Under the pieces are notes generated by a model. It was given only the letters and a program-made list of their open reading frames with translations. It searched no databases and was not told the DNA's origin. This document shows positions 24,711 to 35,890 of a DNA stretch of 64,000 nt, one piece after another. The stretch lies in NCBI GenBank assembly GCA_964017045.1, contig OZ024796.1, forward strand, positions 26,289,010-26,353,009, read 5' to 3'. Source of the stretch: Omphiscola glabra. Taxonomy: Eukaryota > Mollusca > Gastropoda > Lymnaeidae. Position numbers and translations under genes: made by a program. Every line of letters starts with the position of its first letter. Position 1 is the first letter of the stretch.

Positions 24711-27700
24711 TTCCACATAATTTATGTCATATCTTATGTTTTGATTTTTTGATTTCAAAAAAAAAAATTCTATGTAAATAGGGTCCATAGTGGAAATCTT
24801 GCCATTTGAGATCCGGTTGGCAATAGTAATCATCCTTTCGATCTAGCAGAAAAGAATAATAAAAGAAAATAGCAATAAATGGCCTTAAATAAGTATAGCT
24901 TAAAGATAAAACAAATTAATGCACTGTTCAGGCCTGGCCAGGATGTTACAAACAAGAAAGGTTAACCAATTAAGTAAGTAAAAGGCCGATGGAAATCATG
25001 AAAGGTTCATCAATTGTATTGGATAATTTGATGCCTACCTAATTCAAATACATTTTTTTTTTTTTACACAACAAACCAAGAATTTTTTATCACCAAGTAT
25101 TTTTAACTGCTACAAAATATCAAGTTCCCATGTCTAGGAACCTAAAATTACAAAATGTCAAGTAATATTAAGCTTGAATGTCAAGCACAACTGATGCTAG
25201 CTTGAAAAGGGCTACACTTAAAATGGAACGGAAGAGTGGTTGGCATTTAAATTTACTTATGTCAAGCCCCTGAACAATGCTTTAATAAAATAACACACAA
25301 CTAATAAAGCTTGAACAAAAATCAATCACCCATTTCATTGCTGCTACAAAATTTATTAAGGTCACAGAAACGCGGTTATTTTCTTGAAAGGTTATCAAGT
25401 TTTCAGCAGAGTGTTGTCTTTAATAATATTTTTTTTAACCTGACCACTGTCACCATTGTTGCATTGTCTGCCTCACAAGGAAGCATGATCTGCCTCATGA
25501 GGTAGCATTGTCTACCTCAGAAAGTAGCAGTTTCAAATTTGTACCCGCTGTCACCAGCTATGGGGAATTAACATGGGGGATCTGATGTACACAAGTGGGA
25601 TAATTTAGGAGGATCCTGAGAAAAGAATTTTAACCACTGAAGCCTAACGACAACATCCAGCCTGAACAGATGCTGTGTGATAAAAAGTTGGCTGCATAAT
25701 CCATCACAACACATAAAAATTTAAATAGGTATCGAGACTAAAAAAGAAAGTAATCTAAATGCATGCTAAGTCCAGAGGCATTGGTGAATAATGATACATT
25801 TAAAAAAAAAACTTTAAGCAAAAGTTATAAACCCATTCATTACTCTCACATTTAATTAATAGCTTATTAGAATTTGCAACTGTTGTGTAGATAGAGAGAG
25901 TGAGAATGCAGTGATTTTTAAAAAATGGTTCACAACACACGGCCAAAAAATTACAAATGTAAGTCTTGACAATCAATGTCAGACACATTTATAAAAGCAT
26001 GTCCATTTGAAAGGGTTACCTTTTAATAATTTGTTATAACATAGTAGTGATGGCTAAAGTAAAATCATAGACCTAATGCCCTAAACCATTGCCCTTCTAA
26101 ATATAGGATGCGAAGAAAAATTCAGCTCTTCATTTGCAGATAGCACAAAACCAATTATTACACTTATTGATAACCAAAAATACAAATGGGAATTACTCAT
26201 ATAAATCATATAAACTGGCAAAATTAAAATGAACTTTTATGTAAATTTTTCATAGCTTATTAACACTACTAAAAAACATTTAGTGTTAAAAAAACAAGTC
26301 ACAACCAACACCATGTCGTATAAGTGAAGTGACTCACAGCCCTATTTTATAAACGCCAAGTGACATGTGAGCCCAATACATTTTAAAATACAGCATAAGC
26401 ATGTATTAGTATAATTTACTTTATTATTATATTAACTTTTGACTAATTAAATGCAATAATTGAAGTGGTAATGAGTTAATAAGGTTCTAAATTTGTACTT
26501 GAGTTCAGTTTGATATTGCTAAACTGGTGTTATTCTGAACGTGATATCAGTTTCCAAAAAGCTTTGAAAATCCACTCTTACAGAGAAGTGCCGTAGCAAA
26601 TAGGAGTACTATGTTATTATTCAAACATTGGCCTGGAAACATTGGCTTAAAGCATGTATATGTGCACACATGATTTGATAGGTCTAATTGAAAACATTTT
26701 TTAATCATGTAGTGATTGCATAATATTTATCGCACAAAGATCCTACAAATTTTAATTATTAGACCAAAAAATAGCTTTTGAAACTTTTGTTTTTTAACTA
26801 AAATCTTTTTTTTTTCTTTGAAGGACTACCGGTACTCAAATTTTTCAATTGTTAGAGTTAGTGTGAGATTAATCCATTCACATCATCTCGTATGATTGAC
26901 AGTAATGTTAATAAATAATTTGGACAAAGTTTATTTAACATGAAAAAAATGGTGGTCTTAGGGCAGGGGTGGGCTTGAGAGCCAACTGTGGCTCGGGCCT
27001 ACGCTTTGAATGGCTTGCGCTCCCTAAAAAAAAATAATTTAAATAATCATAAAAATGAAAAAAAAGAATAACGAACAAATAATTTAAATTTTCGATTACA
27101 GATGTCACTACTATATGGGGTTGTTTCGCTTTTCTTTTGAAGGAGGTTTTCTTAAGGTTTGTGGAGTTAGTTTCTTACCCCCCACCCTTTCACCATTTAT
27201 GGCTGCCATGCCCATGTTACCTCTTGCATATGACTCACAGTTACTTCAGTTTGCCCCCCCCCCCCCCGAGTTAGGGCCTTAAATTATTAATCTTCATAGA
27301 CCTTGTGCTTAATTCCTATACCTAAATTCAGGTAGTTAACCCATAGACCTAAAAAAACAAAACAATAACTATATCAGGGTTTGGGGAAATTTTTTAGCTA
27401 TTAATACCCCAAAATGTACTACACTGCTGCCATATCGGTAGGCACTTTGATGTAAATGTCAAAACATTTTTTAAAATATAAAAATACTACAGCTGTAAAG
27501 AGCCTAGAGAATGGTTTACAAAAACACCAAGATCAACTTTCTAGCAGGAGTGGCTCAAAAGTTGTGGATTTTTTAGTAAGGACCTCAAAACCACTTTTTC
27601 ACTATAGACATTTCCTCTACATAGGAACATAGTTTAAATATGAGTTCAACTAAATAAAGCCACAAAATATAAGTTTAGTTATTACTAATATTAAAATAAA

Positions 27701-27982
27701 AATGTTAATATTTATATCTTGCCTTAATAAAAAATTTTAAAATATGCTGACCCGTCACTTATTTGTATTTCATTAATTATTGTTGTTTAAATATTTTTTT
27801 TTAATTTCTCAATAATAATATTAATATTCTTTAGATATTAATTTCAACCTTTATGTGGAATTGTTTAACATTTATAATTATAAACAAATAATACAGGGAT
27901 TTTTTAATTTATTTAGTTAAAATTTATGATTATGCTTTTTATTTTACCAATTACTATATATGTATGTATATTTTATATATAA

Positions 27983-27983
<1 letters not shown>
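24711..27983. other. strongly AT-rich stretch with minor repeats
   Basis: A 22-bp unit, gcattgtctgcctcacaagg plus aa, is repeated about three times at 25461-25527. A transposon-like left end, 'caggggtgggcttgagagcc', starts at 26964 with no right end found. A 14-bp C run is at 27254-27267. No gene is seen. Confidence 0.4.

Positions 27984-28043
<60 letters not shown>
27984..28043. repeat. (TA)30 microsatellite
   Basis: An uninterrupted alternating TA tract of 60 bp, preceded by related imperfect TATG and TATATA sequence. It is self-complementary and prone to cruciform formation and slippage, so its length may vary between individuals or be misassembled. Confidence 0.97.
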
Positions 28044-28044
<1 letters not shown>

Positions 28045-28497
28045 CCACATATGAATATGACACAAAAATAGCATGTCATTTATTTTAAGTTAGTAGTCTT
28101 GTTTTAAAAATCAACATTTATTGTTAGAATCAACTTTTGCAGTTGATAGAAATTAAAATAAGTCTTAGACGTTTGCTTGAGGTAAGTACAAGGTTTTATG
28201 ATTGTTCTTTGGTAATATCTTAATTAATTCTTGGAATATTGTGCCAGAAAGTTTTTTCTTTGAGAATACTGAGGATTATATAACAATTCTCTCATGGAAT
28301 ATTGTTATATGTGATTAAAAATACGATATTTCATTATCAAAGGTAAGTGAATATATTTACATTTTTATTTAATTTATGCCTTAAGACAAAAATCAAAATA
28401 TTCATTATAATACAATAACATTGCCTAAAATATCATTTCATTACATATAATTTATAATAACAGGTACTACAAATAATAAGTTGGGTTGGAGCTATGC
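28044..28497. other. AT-rich unannotated sequence
   Basis: I see no repeat, ORF or transposon end here beyond general AT richness. Confidence 0.35.
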
Positions 28498-28590
28498 CTA
28501 AATATATATATTAGTTTTAAAAAAGGCTATATATATATTAGTTGTAAAAAAGCCCTAAATATATATATTAGTTGTAAAAAAGGCTATTTA
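28498..28590. repeat. ~30-33 bp tandem repeat, 3 copies
   Basis: The unit is approximately 'aaatatatatattagttgta' followed by aaaaaggct, in three successive copies with small variants. It lies 25 bp upstream of the foldback at 28615. Confidence 0.8.
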
Positions 28591-28614
28591 TCCCACTCCC
28601 CAAATAATTTATAG

Positions 28615-28698
28615 GGTTGGTTGCCATGGACATATGGGACTGATAACCAATTTTCAAAGACAATTGGTTATCAGGCCCATATTCCATGGCAACCAACC
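28615..28698. mobile_element. 84-bp foldback element with ~38-bp arms
   Basis: The left arm (ggttggttgccatggacata...gataaccaatt) is repeated as its reverse complement in the right arm (aattggttatcaggcccata...ccatggcaaccaacc), with about three mismatches or one-base gaps. A loop of 8-10 bp around 'tttcaaag' remains. I did not find a clear target duplication. It could be a miniature foldback transposon or a structured-RNA source. Confidence 0.8.
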
Positions 28699-29309
28699 TC
28701 AAAATGAAAACCACTGATAATTGATAAGCCAATTATAATTATATATTTTTTAACATATGTTATATATTTATTGATTTATTGTTAGGTATATTTCCCATAT
28801 ATCTTCTGGATAACCAATTAAATAAATTATTAAATACCCCACAGCCCCTATCGATAATAAGTATTATACAGACAAGCATGGTGGCCATGATGACAAATTA
28901 CATTGCCTAAAAAAAGTATCTTTTTGATTTTTTGTTTTTGACGCCAACCTAGGGTCTACACTCAAGAATTTCAGATATATTATATGACATGATATTATAA
29001 ATTTAATAACCTTTTATATATATATATATAAATAAGCGCTTCTTTTTCTAAAGTTATTGATCTGTAAAAATGTTTACCAATTTTTAGCTTCAATTTTCAA
29101 AGCTTTAACCTCGAAAAAAAAAAATCAAATGAATTCTTAATAGAACAATCAAGATGTCTGCTTTAAATTTAATCAATTGAGGGATGTAGAATTTATTATA
29201 TTATGAAAAAAAATCAGCTATAAAAGCCAATAAAAGGTGAACAAACAATACCCTCTAAGGCCGTTGTAAATTAAAAAGGGGAGGTTGCCATTTTGAAAAC
29301 AAAATTACG

Positions 29310-29365
29310 ATATCCAATTATCGGGTGTTTCCGTGCTATCCAATTATCAGGTGTTTCCGTGCGAT
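29310..29365. repeat. ~27-bp direct duplication
   Basis: 'tatccaattatcgggtgttt' followed by ccgtgc occurs twice in tandem with one base change. It lies just before the telomere-like repeat and may belong to the same composite element. Confidence 0.8.
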
Positions 29366-29512
29366 ACCAAAGTGCCTACTGTCTAAGCCGAAACAGTCCA
29401 CCCAAAAACCAAATAAATAAATTATAGATAAATTCAGACAATTGGCGCCATAACATATCACTCTGCTGCCATTTCGGTTGCCACAACAGTGAACTTTTAT
29501 AATTTACTGTCA

Positions 29513-29607
29513 CTAAACCTAACCTGAACCCTAAATGTATCCCTAAACCTAACCTGAACCCTAAATGTATCCCTAAGCCTAACCTGAACCCTAAATGCAT
29601 CCCTAAA
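29513..29607 (-). repeat. telomere-like 30-bp repeat, 3 copies (CCCTAA orientation)
   Basis: The unit ctaaacctaacctgaaccct plus aaatgtatcc is repeated three times. Its reverse complement, with TTAGGG, TTAGG and TTTAGG variants, is the same 30-bp unit found at 43139-43266 on the plus strand. It resembles degenerate telomeric DNA but is interstitial and organised at 30 bp, not 6 bp. Confidence 0.85.
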
Positions 29608-29984
29608 GGCACCAATGTTTTGAATTAGCCAAATTATATTTTATGGGCCTACTATTCTAAATTAATTAGCCTTGGCCTTAGCTGCTATAGTTAATTCAAG
29701 TGCTTTATTTTAAATTTAGGCTTAGGTTAACCCTCTTGGGAAGTAAGTGCCGGTCTATCGGCCCAAGGTGGACTATAGAGAAAGACAAAAGTCCGAACCA
29801 TCGGCCCCATAATTCGAGCCTCGTGATTGGCTTACTTGGCGTTGTACCAGCGAATCAAATTTATTCGTACGTATTTCTGCACATCCTGGCATTTTAATGG
29901 CCGTGTTCGTTGATGGTGAACTTAAATTTATTTGTGAGCAGGAATTTTTTTTTTGTGTGTATAGTTGTATCGTGAACTTCGAAT

Positions 29985-30186
29985 ATGTCTGACAGTGACT
30001 CTGATCAACTGTGCTTAGTAATTTTGATATTCTAGCAGTGAATCTGACACTGAAACTGATGAAAACAACCAGGAAATTAATTAAGACTTTCAAATTGAGG
30101 GTAATGCTAATGTTGTGAACTCTTGGTTTAGTATTACTAGTATTAGGGGTCCTCAACAGGACAGAGATGACCCCTTTAATTTTTAG
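29985..30186 (+). pseudogene. broken acidic N-terminal ORF, possibly of a transposase
   Basis: An ATG at 29985 opens a peptide starting MSDSDSDQL. After one frameshift before 30031, the frame continues as an acidic stretch (SSSESDTETDENNQEIN), passes a stop at 30082 and runs on to a second stop at 30184 (DFQIEGNANVVNSWFSI and RGPQQDRDDPFNF). Ser/Asp-rich N-termini are common in piggyBac-type transposases and in some nuclear proteins. No catalytic domain follows, so the assignment is inference. The 162-codon minus-strand frame that overlaps it (29773-30261) looks like its shadow. Confidence 0.3.
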
Positions 30187-30408
30187 ACACCATAGGTAGG
30201 TACTTCGCCGAAGCAAGGGACAATCATATAAAATTTGTATCGGAAACGGAGGTCGGCGCAATGAAATCCGAGTTTTTAATTTTTTATGTGCATGTAATTA
30301 GAATAAATCAGGCGTCCTTCTGGTCCATAATTAAGGTCAAACTTCGCCCATTCACGTTAGGAGAAATGTTGACCTACATTCCTATTAAGTTATTTTTTTC
30401 ATTAAAAC

Positions 30409-30815
30409 AACTTTAAGTGAGGAAAATCATATGTTAATATAAGGCATCTTTGCATTAAAAAATTCGGTCTAAATATTCAAGGTAGGTTTTTCATATTAAA
30501 TGTAGGTCTGCATAATATATTGAAGTATATGTGTGCAAAATTTCATTGCGCTAGCTCACATCACATTTTCTCCATTCTCTCCAACGTTGACCTCATTATG
30601 CACAGGTCGCCCAACTTTAAGTGAGGAAAATCATATGTTAATACAGGCATCTTTGCATTAAAAAATTCGGTCTAAATATTCAGGGTATGTTTTTCATATT
30701 AATTGTAGGTCTGCATAATATATTGAAGTATATGTGTGCAAAATTTCATTGCGCTAGCTCAATAAATATTTTCTCAATTCTCTTCAACATTGACCTCATT
30801 ATGCACAGGTCGCCC
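30409..30815. repeat. 204-bp tandem duplication, 2 copies
   Basis: Copies at 30409-30612 and 30613-30815 both begin aactttaagtgaggaaaatc and end with gcacaggtcgccc. They share about 95 percent of bases, with small differences such as atataaggc against atacaggc. A related 'gttgaccta' sequence precedes copy 1, so the duplicated segment may be an internal part of a longer dispersed element. Confidence 0.92.
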
Positions 30816-33616
30816 AGGCCATTTTGGATTAGTGATCACGCCCCCTTTTAAATGGCGGAAGACGCCGATACTTAGCTTAGGAAATATTCAATTATTACCA
30901 CTATATACTTCAAAATATTTGATAACTTGTGTTTCAGAATGCATTTGAAAGAGATTTAAACTGGAAGGTTTTAATTTGAGTTTTAAAAACCGTGTGTAAA
31001 AGGTCGTCATGGGCAACCATTCACAGCCCTTGCATAATGGCAGTACTACCTCAGAGTTTCATTCATAAGAGTTTGCCATGTGCAAAACTATTCAACCATT
31101 GGTCAGAGAAAGTTTTAATTAATTAGTCATGTGCCAAAGTTGAAAGTTCAAAATAAGTAGATCCCAAACAGTATTTTAGGGGATGCATTGCCTTATATAG
31201 TATAGACTATATAGCTTGGCTTATAGTGGTATAACGAATGGACGCTGTAGATTTGGTAAACAGAAAAGCCTTATATTAATACATTATATTAAATTTACTG
31301 GTATACAAAGTGCATAGTTAGATAAATTATAATTGTATAACATTATTTTTTAATACAGCATTAGTTCTGAAAATAAAAGTCGTATAAAATTATCATTAAA
31401 ACGAGTTATTTAGCTCATGACGCGAACTGCAGAATTGGGTCACAGAATGTGGCGATGCTGTCCATGTTAAGAAATGACAAACTAAGTCATACTTTAAAAA
31501 TTCATAACTTTAAAACTACAACAGCTAAAAATATGATTTTGGTGTTATAATTCTGTTAAAAATTAGCTCTATTCAACTATGCCATTGGTTTATTTTACAA
31601 AAATTGATGAATTTTTTACCAAAGTACCTACCATAGGTCCTATAAATAGGGCAAAAGCACCCCATTTGAGTACTTTATGCTATTTTTTACACTAAATATC
31701 ACTCAAATGTTTATGAGAGAGACCAAGTTTACTAGTGTAGCCTTAACTCATACTAACAATAAAATAACTACAACTAAGTGAACTAACTAGTCTGTACACT
31801 GTACTATAGTGTACAACTGTACAGCGTACAGTCTACGTCTTCGTCTATTCTCTGACACGAATCGACATTTACTAATTTAAATTTCCTTATCGGTGCATCC
31901 TAAAATAGAAAATATTGATTTGCAAACCTAAAAGATCTGGTAAATTTCAAAATATTTTAAATGAAAGATAATTGGACACAATTTATGTTTTCACAGTTGG
32001 TAAAGACAACAACAACGCAAACCTTGTCGTCTGCTCTATTTGATGAAAACGAAACTATTTGGAAGCAGCCATTTTGTTGAGCTGCATCATGGGAACAATA
32101 AAAATAATGGATCGGAATCGTTGTTGGAAAAATATCAACATAACCAGTTTGGCTGTGTATTTTATGTGGATGAAATTAAATATAAACAGATATTTGGTTG
32201 TCCATTTAAGTGATGATTTATAATATTGACACCCAAATAACCTTTCGTTTTCACAGTGCTCTCAAAAGTCGTTTTTCATTTTTAGATAATGCTGGCACCC
32301 CTTACAAGCTGCAGCCATCGGAGGAATGAACTGCTCCAGTTCCATTTTGAACATTTTTTTCACAGGAATCACATTTAATATCACCTGAGTTTTGCTTCTG
32401 CGCCTGGCTAATAATATAGTAAGAGACAATGGGAGCAGGAAAAGAAACATTTTTCTTTGGCAGCAAGTTGAAAAATATTCGATTTATGAGACGCGTGCTG
32501 GTAAGTGTTAAGTTTAATTATAATTATATATATTATACGATACCGATACCTTCATGTGCATTATTTCTTTAATAAAAAGTAAAGAGCGCTTTCATTTATT
32601 TTAACCGTTTTAATAGTAATTCGTTAGTTTTTAAATTATTAATTAGCCTAAATATACATTTGAAATTTAGCAGGGATATAGAAGGATCTATAATGTCTTA
32701 AATATAAAAAATCTCAAATAAACAGAAGGCTAATTAATTATTTATTTTAATTATTATTATTTTAAAATTGATGGCCAAAATTACATTTTATCAAACAATA
32801 AATATCCCTATTTAAAAAAAAAGTTATCGACATCCCTTATCTTTATTATTTATTTATAACTATGTACCCTTAAATGTTCCACAAAAAAACTTCATTGGAA
32901 ATGGGAAAATTTGGAATTTTAACACACACAAACTTTGGCGAGTGGGCTGTAAATCTGTAAATAGTTTTCATAACCACAGACAATGCGATAATCAATTTTA
33001 ACTTATAGAGCATTTGATTTTGCTTTACCGGTACATTAATTTTTCTTATACTGATACTCTTTAAACATATATTCAGTTTACTCCCTTTTTCTACTTGTAT
33101 ATGGAACTTGTAGTGACGAGGTTAATTCATTTTATGACATACATGTTAAATAAAGTTGCCTCGTCTTTAAGAGGATCTTGAAATTAGTAGGCCCTTTTTA
33201 AGGCCAAATAAAATTGATTAGTGCAGAATGCTTTAATGATAAGGTGTACACACCTGCCTGGTATGCTGTTGAAGAGATTTTTTTTTTTTTCAGTCGAAAA
33301 GATACTTGGATAATTCCTTCCGTGGTTATCATTTAAATAAACTTTAAATCTGGCTTTTAGAGCTTTTGTTTCCCATTTTATTTTAAATGTGGGGAAATCC
33401 ACTAAAATTGAAATGGACATATCTCGTGCGGATAATGCCATATATACCAGGGAACGCAGAGGTCGTGGACAGATGATTTATGCATTAGTATAGCCTCATT
33501 AATTAGGTTATCGCCCACCCAATCCGTTCGTGATGCTTGTGGTGTGCTGCACTTTGACTTTGTTGTGAGTTTTGTTGACTGTCTTGTGATGTGCAGTGCT
33601 GCATGATTTTAAAGCC
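30816..33616. other. AT-rich unannotated stretch
   Basis: Unique-looking AT-rich DNA without long ORFs. Short phrases such as 'gccattttggattagtgatc' at about 30820 and 'gcagccattttgttgag' at about 32065 recall mollusc-type dispersed elements, but I could not define ends. No gene is seen. Confidence 0.35.
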
Positions 33617-33899
33617 CTAGTTCCCAACCCATGGGATACGACCCCCCAAATGGATTCACGGTGAGTTTTCTGTGGGGTAACTGAATGAAACCGTAAACTG
33701 AAAACAAAAATATTTTAAAGAAATGTTTAATTTGTATTAGGTATCTTTTAAAAGTTTGAATAATGTCATGAGAGGCCCAATGCAGCTCTTTTCAATGTGT
33801 ATTGTCTTACGCTATATTTTTTAAAAATGTATATGGAGCGCCGGCCACTTTGCTTCTATAAAATGGGGGTCGTAACTCAAAAAAAAGTTTGGGAACCTG
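33617..33899. mobile_element. degraded hAT-type non-autonomous element, ~283 bp
   Basis: The left end ctagttcccaacccatggga and the right end ggggtcgtaactc...gtttgggaacctg are inverted-complementary at their tips (GTTCCCAAC and GTTTGGGAAC) and subterminally (tacgaccccc and gggggtcgta). A possible decayed duplication is taaagc at 33610 and again at 33905. No ORF. Confidence 0.65.
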
Positions 33900-34494
33900 T
33901 TTGCTAAAGCAATTTTTGCATTAAAAGTAATTATGACTGATTTTTTTTTTTACGTAAGTCTGAACATAAATATATTTAAGATCTTTGTTTGTCTATACAG
34001 TAACTATACAAACCAGGAAATATTAGCCAAAATATATATTTGAATCAGAGTAGCACACAATGGGCATTATCTCTTCTGGGTAAATTAATTCCACATGCTG
34101 TATTAGAAAGGGGAAAAAAAGATAAGCCGGGACTGGCGGCATATAGTGTGAAGATGTCATTGGAATGGACGATACCATTACGAAATGAGGGGTTTAAGGA
34201 CATACATATTTACCTAAATTCGTAAGTAGGTTACTCTCGATTCCGCATTTCATATTACATTATACATAGTTTTGTCAGCACAATAATAACACCAAAATAA
34301 AAAGAGTGTTATTAAAAATATAAAATGTTGGTTAAGTTGGTGAAACGAATCAATCCAGTGGAGAGGCGCTGTTGTTTTTTTTTTTTTTTGTAACGACATT
34401 TGCCGTGCCCAGTACTGGCCATATGACTTCATGTCTTATTCATAACGGGCTGGGGGTGTACATTGAACACACATATTAATTTTTGGTATTGTAT
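33900..34494. other. unannotated sequence
   Basis: AT-rich with a 17-bp T run near 34374-34390. Short open frames only. I see no gene or element. Confidence 0.35.
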
Positions 34495-34830
34495 TGTGAG
34501 GATAGACGCTACACTCTGTAGTTCTTAGGAGATTATAGTTAAGTAGTTCTTTAGATGCTTCAGCATGTATTTCTTTGGAAGCTACAGTCATCTGTGCTTT
34601 GGACATTACAAGCTGCATAGTACTTTGGACGTAGTGGCGTAGCTCAGGTTAGTGCCTTCAGGGCGGTCTAAGTTTTTCACCACCCCTTTCTACTAAAAAA
34701 AAAAATCTACATTTGGCCGAAAATGGCACCCCTCCAAATAAGGAAATAAATAAACTTCCTACGTTGGAGTCTGTAGTTCTTTGGACGTTACAATTTGTTG
34801 TTCTCTGGACGGCTCAAAATTCTAGAGAAT
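34495..34830. repeat. degenerate ~30-bp repeat interrupted by a possible transposon insertion
   Basis: Units around 'tagttctttggacgttaca' occur at 34515-34640 and resume at 34770-34825. Between them, 34632-34765 begins 'tagtggcgtagctcagg', which resembles the CAGTGGCGTAG hAT-type terminus, and it ends near 'cctacgttggag'. The insertion reading is plausible, but the right end is poor and no duplication was confirmed. Confidence 0.5.
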
Positions 34831-34913
34831 TTTTAACTGTCATGGTTAGTAAGTTTTGGGGATGGGCGGTCGGGTTAGGGTTAAAGGGTTGTTTTGATAG
34901 TTGTGCAATGAGT

Positions 34914-35190
34914 TGATAAGTATGCAGTGAGACACGGAGGTAAAAATATGATAAGCAGTGGGATCCAGGGAGGGAATATGATAAGTAGACAGTGGAATAT
35001 GGGGGATGTATGATAAGTAGTCGGATATAGACAGTGGAATACGGAGGGAAAATATAAGTAGGCACTGGGTTAATGAGAGGATATTATGATTAATGGGCAT
35101 TGGGAAAACGTAGGAAAAAAATCGATTTGGTAAGTAGGTAGTACACAATGAAGGTAAAATTGAGTTGATAAGTAGGCAGTGGGATATTGA
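34914..35190. repeat. degenerate ~40-50 bp tandem repeat
   Basis: The phrase 'gataagtaggcagtgggata' and relatives recur about six times at uneven spacing, separated by 'gagg-aaaat' spacers. The copies are decayed. The minus-strand frames of 83 and 100 codons across it have repeat-derived content. Confidence 0.7.
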
Positions 35191-35823
35191 CCGGTAATTT
35201 TTGCTTTCGAATTAACACTAATGTTACTTAAGGCAACAATTGCATTGAATCCTTATTTCACTGAAATTTGAGACTGACATTCAATACCAAATTTTCGGCA
35301 GAGCGATTCTTCACACGATGTGCTCAAATTGCAACCGAAGACATCCGATTTTGGTGTTGTCCGTATTTATTGTTTATCATGACGACAGCCACAGCCCTGT
35401 AGCTAATGTTGAGCGATAGCCAAACTGGTCGCAAACTAAACAAATTGACTGTTTTAAATAGCTGCCAATTCTTTATCCTACGAAATTACAATTATATATT
35501 TTAGCTACAAATACTATGTTGAAATGTTCTACGACAAAATTCTGGAACGAAAAATCTAATCAAGGCGGCCCTTCGATGCTTTCAAAGCATCTTACTGGTC
35601 AATTCTTGAGGGGAAAAAAATGATTTCCACCGAAATTCTTGGACACGTCTCCGGTCTGTTATGTCAGTTTAAATTTTAGGTGTAATACGGATCCAGTGAG
35701 ATTTGAGCCTAAGACATTTAATTTGGCACTGATGTCCATGTGCATGCTGTCTCATTGGTCGGGATTCCGCTCTTGTTTTATTGCCCCAACCTCTTCGCAG
35801 TAATTTGAGCCGACTTCCCTCGG

Positions 35824-35890
35824 CAGTGGAGGCTAAACTTTAAATACACGGCTTAGTTTTGTGATACATTTTAATCTATCATAATGTGAA
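35824..35890 (+). mobile_element. hAT-like element left end, shared with 42874
   Basis: 'cagtggaggctaaacttt' followed by acacggcttagt and cattttaatctatca matches the segment at 42874-42940 (taggggcgggcaaaatatg, acacggcttagt, cattttaatctatca). Two copies in one window define a dispersed family. The right end is not clear. The AT-rich region on to about 36200 with minus-strand open frames may be its interior. Confidence 0.6.

Noticed and set aside
29773..30261. 162-codon minus-strand frame, the longest outside the tandem arrays
   Set aside because: It overlaps a more gene-like acidic frame on the plus strand and has no recognisable domain. Probably its shadow.
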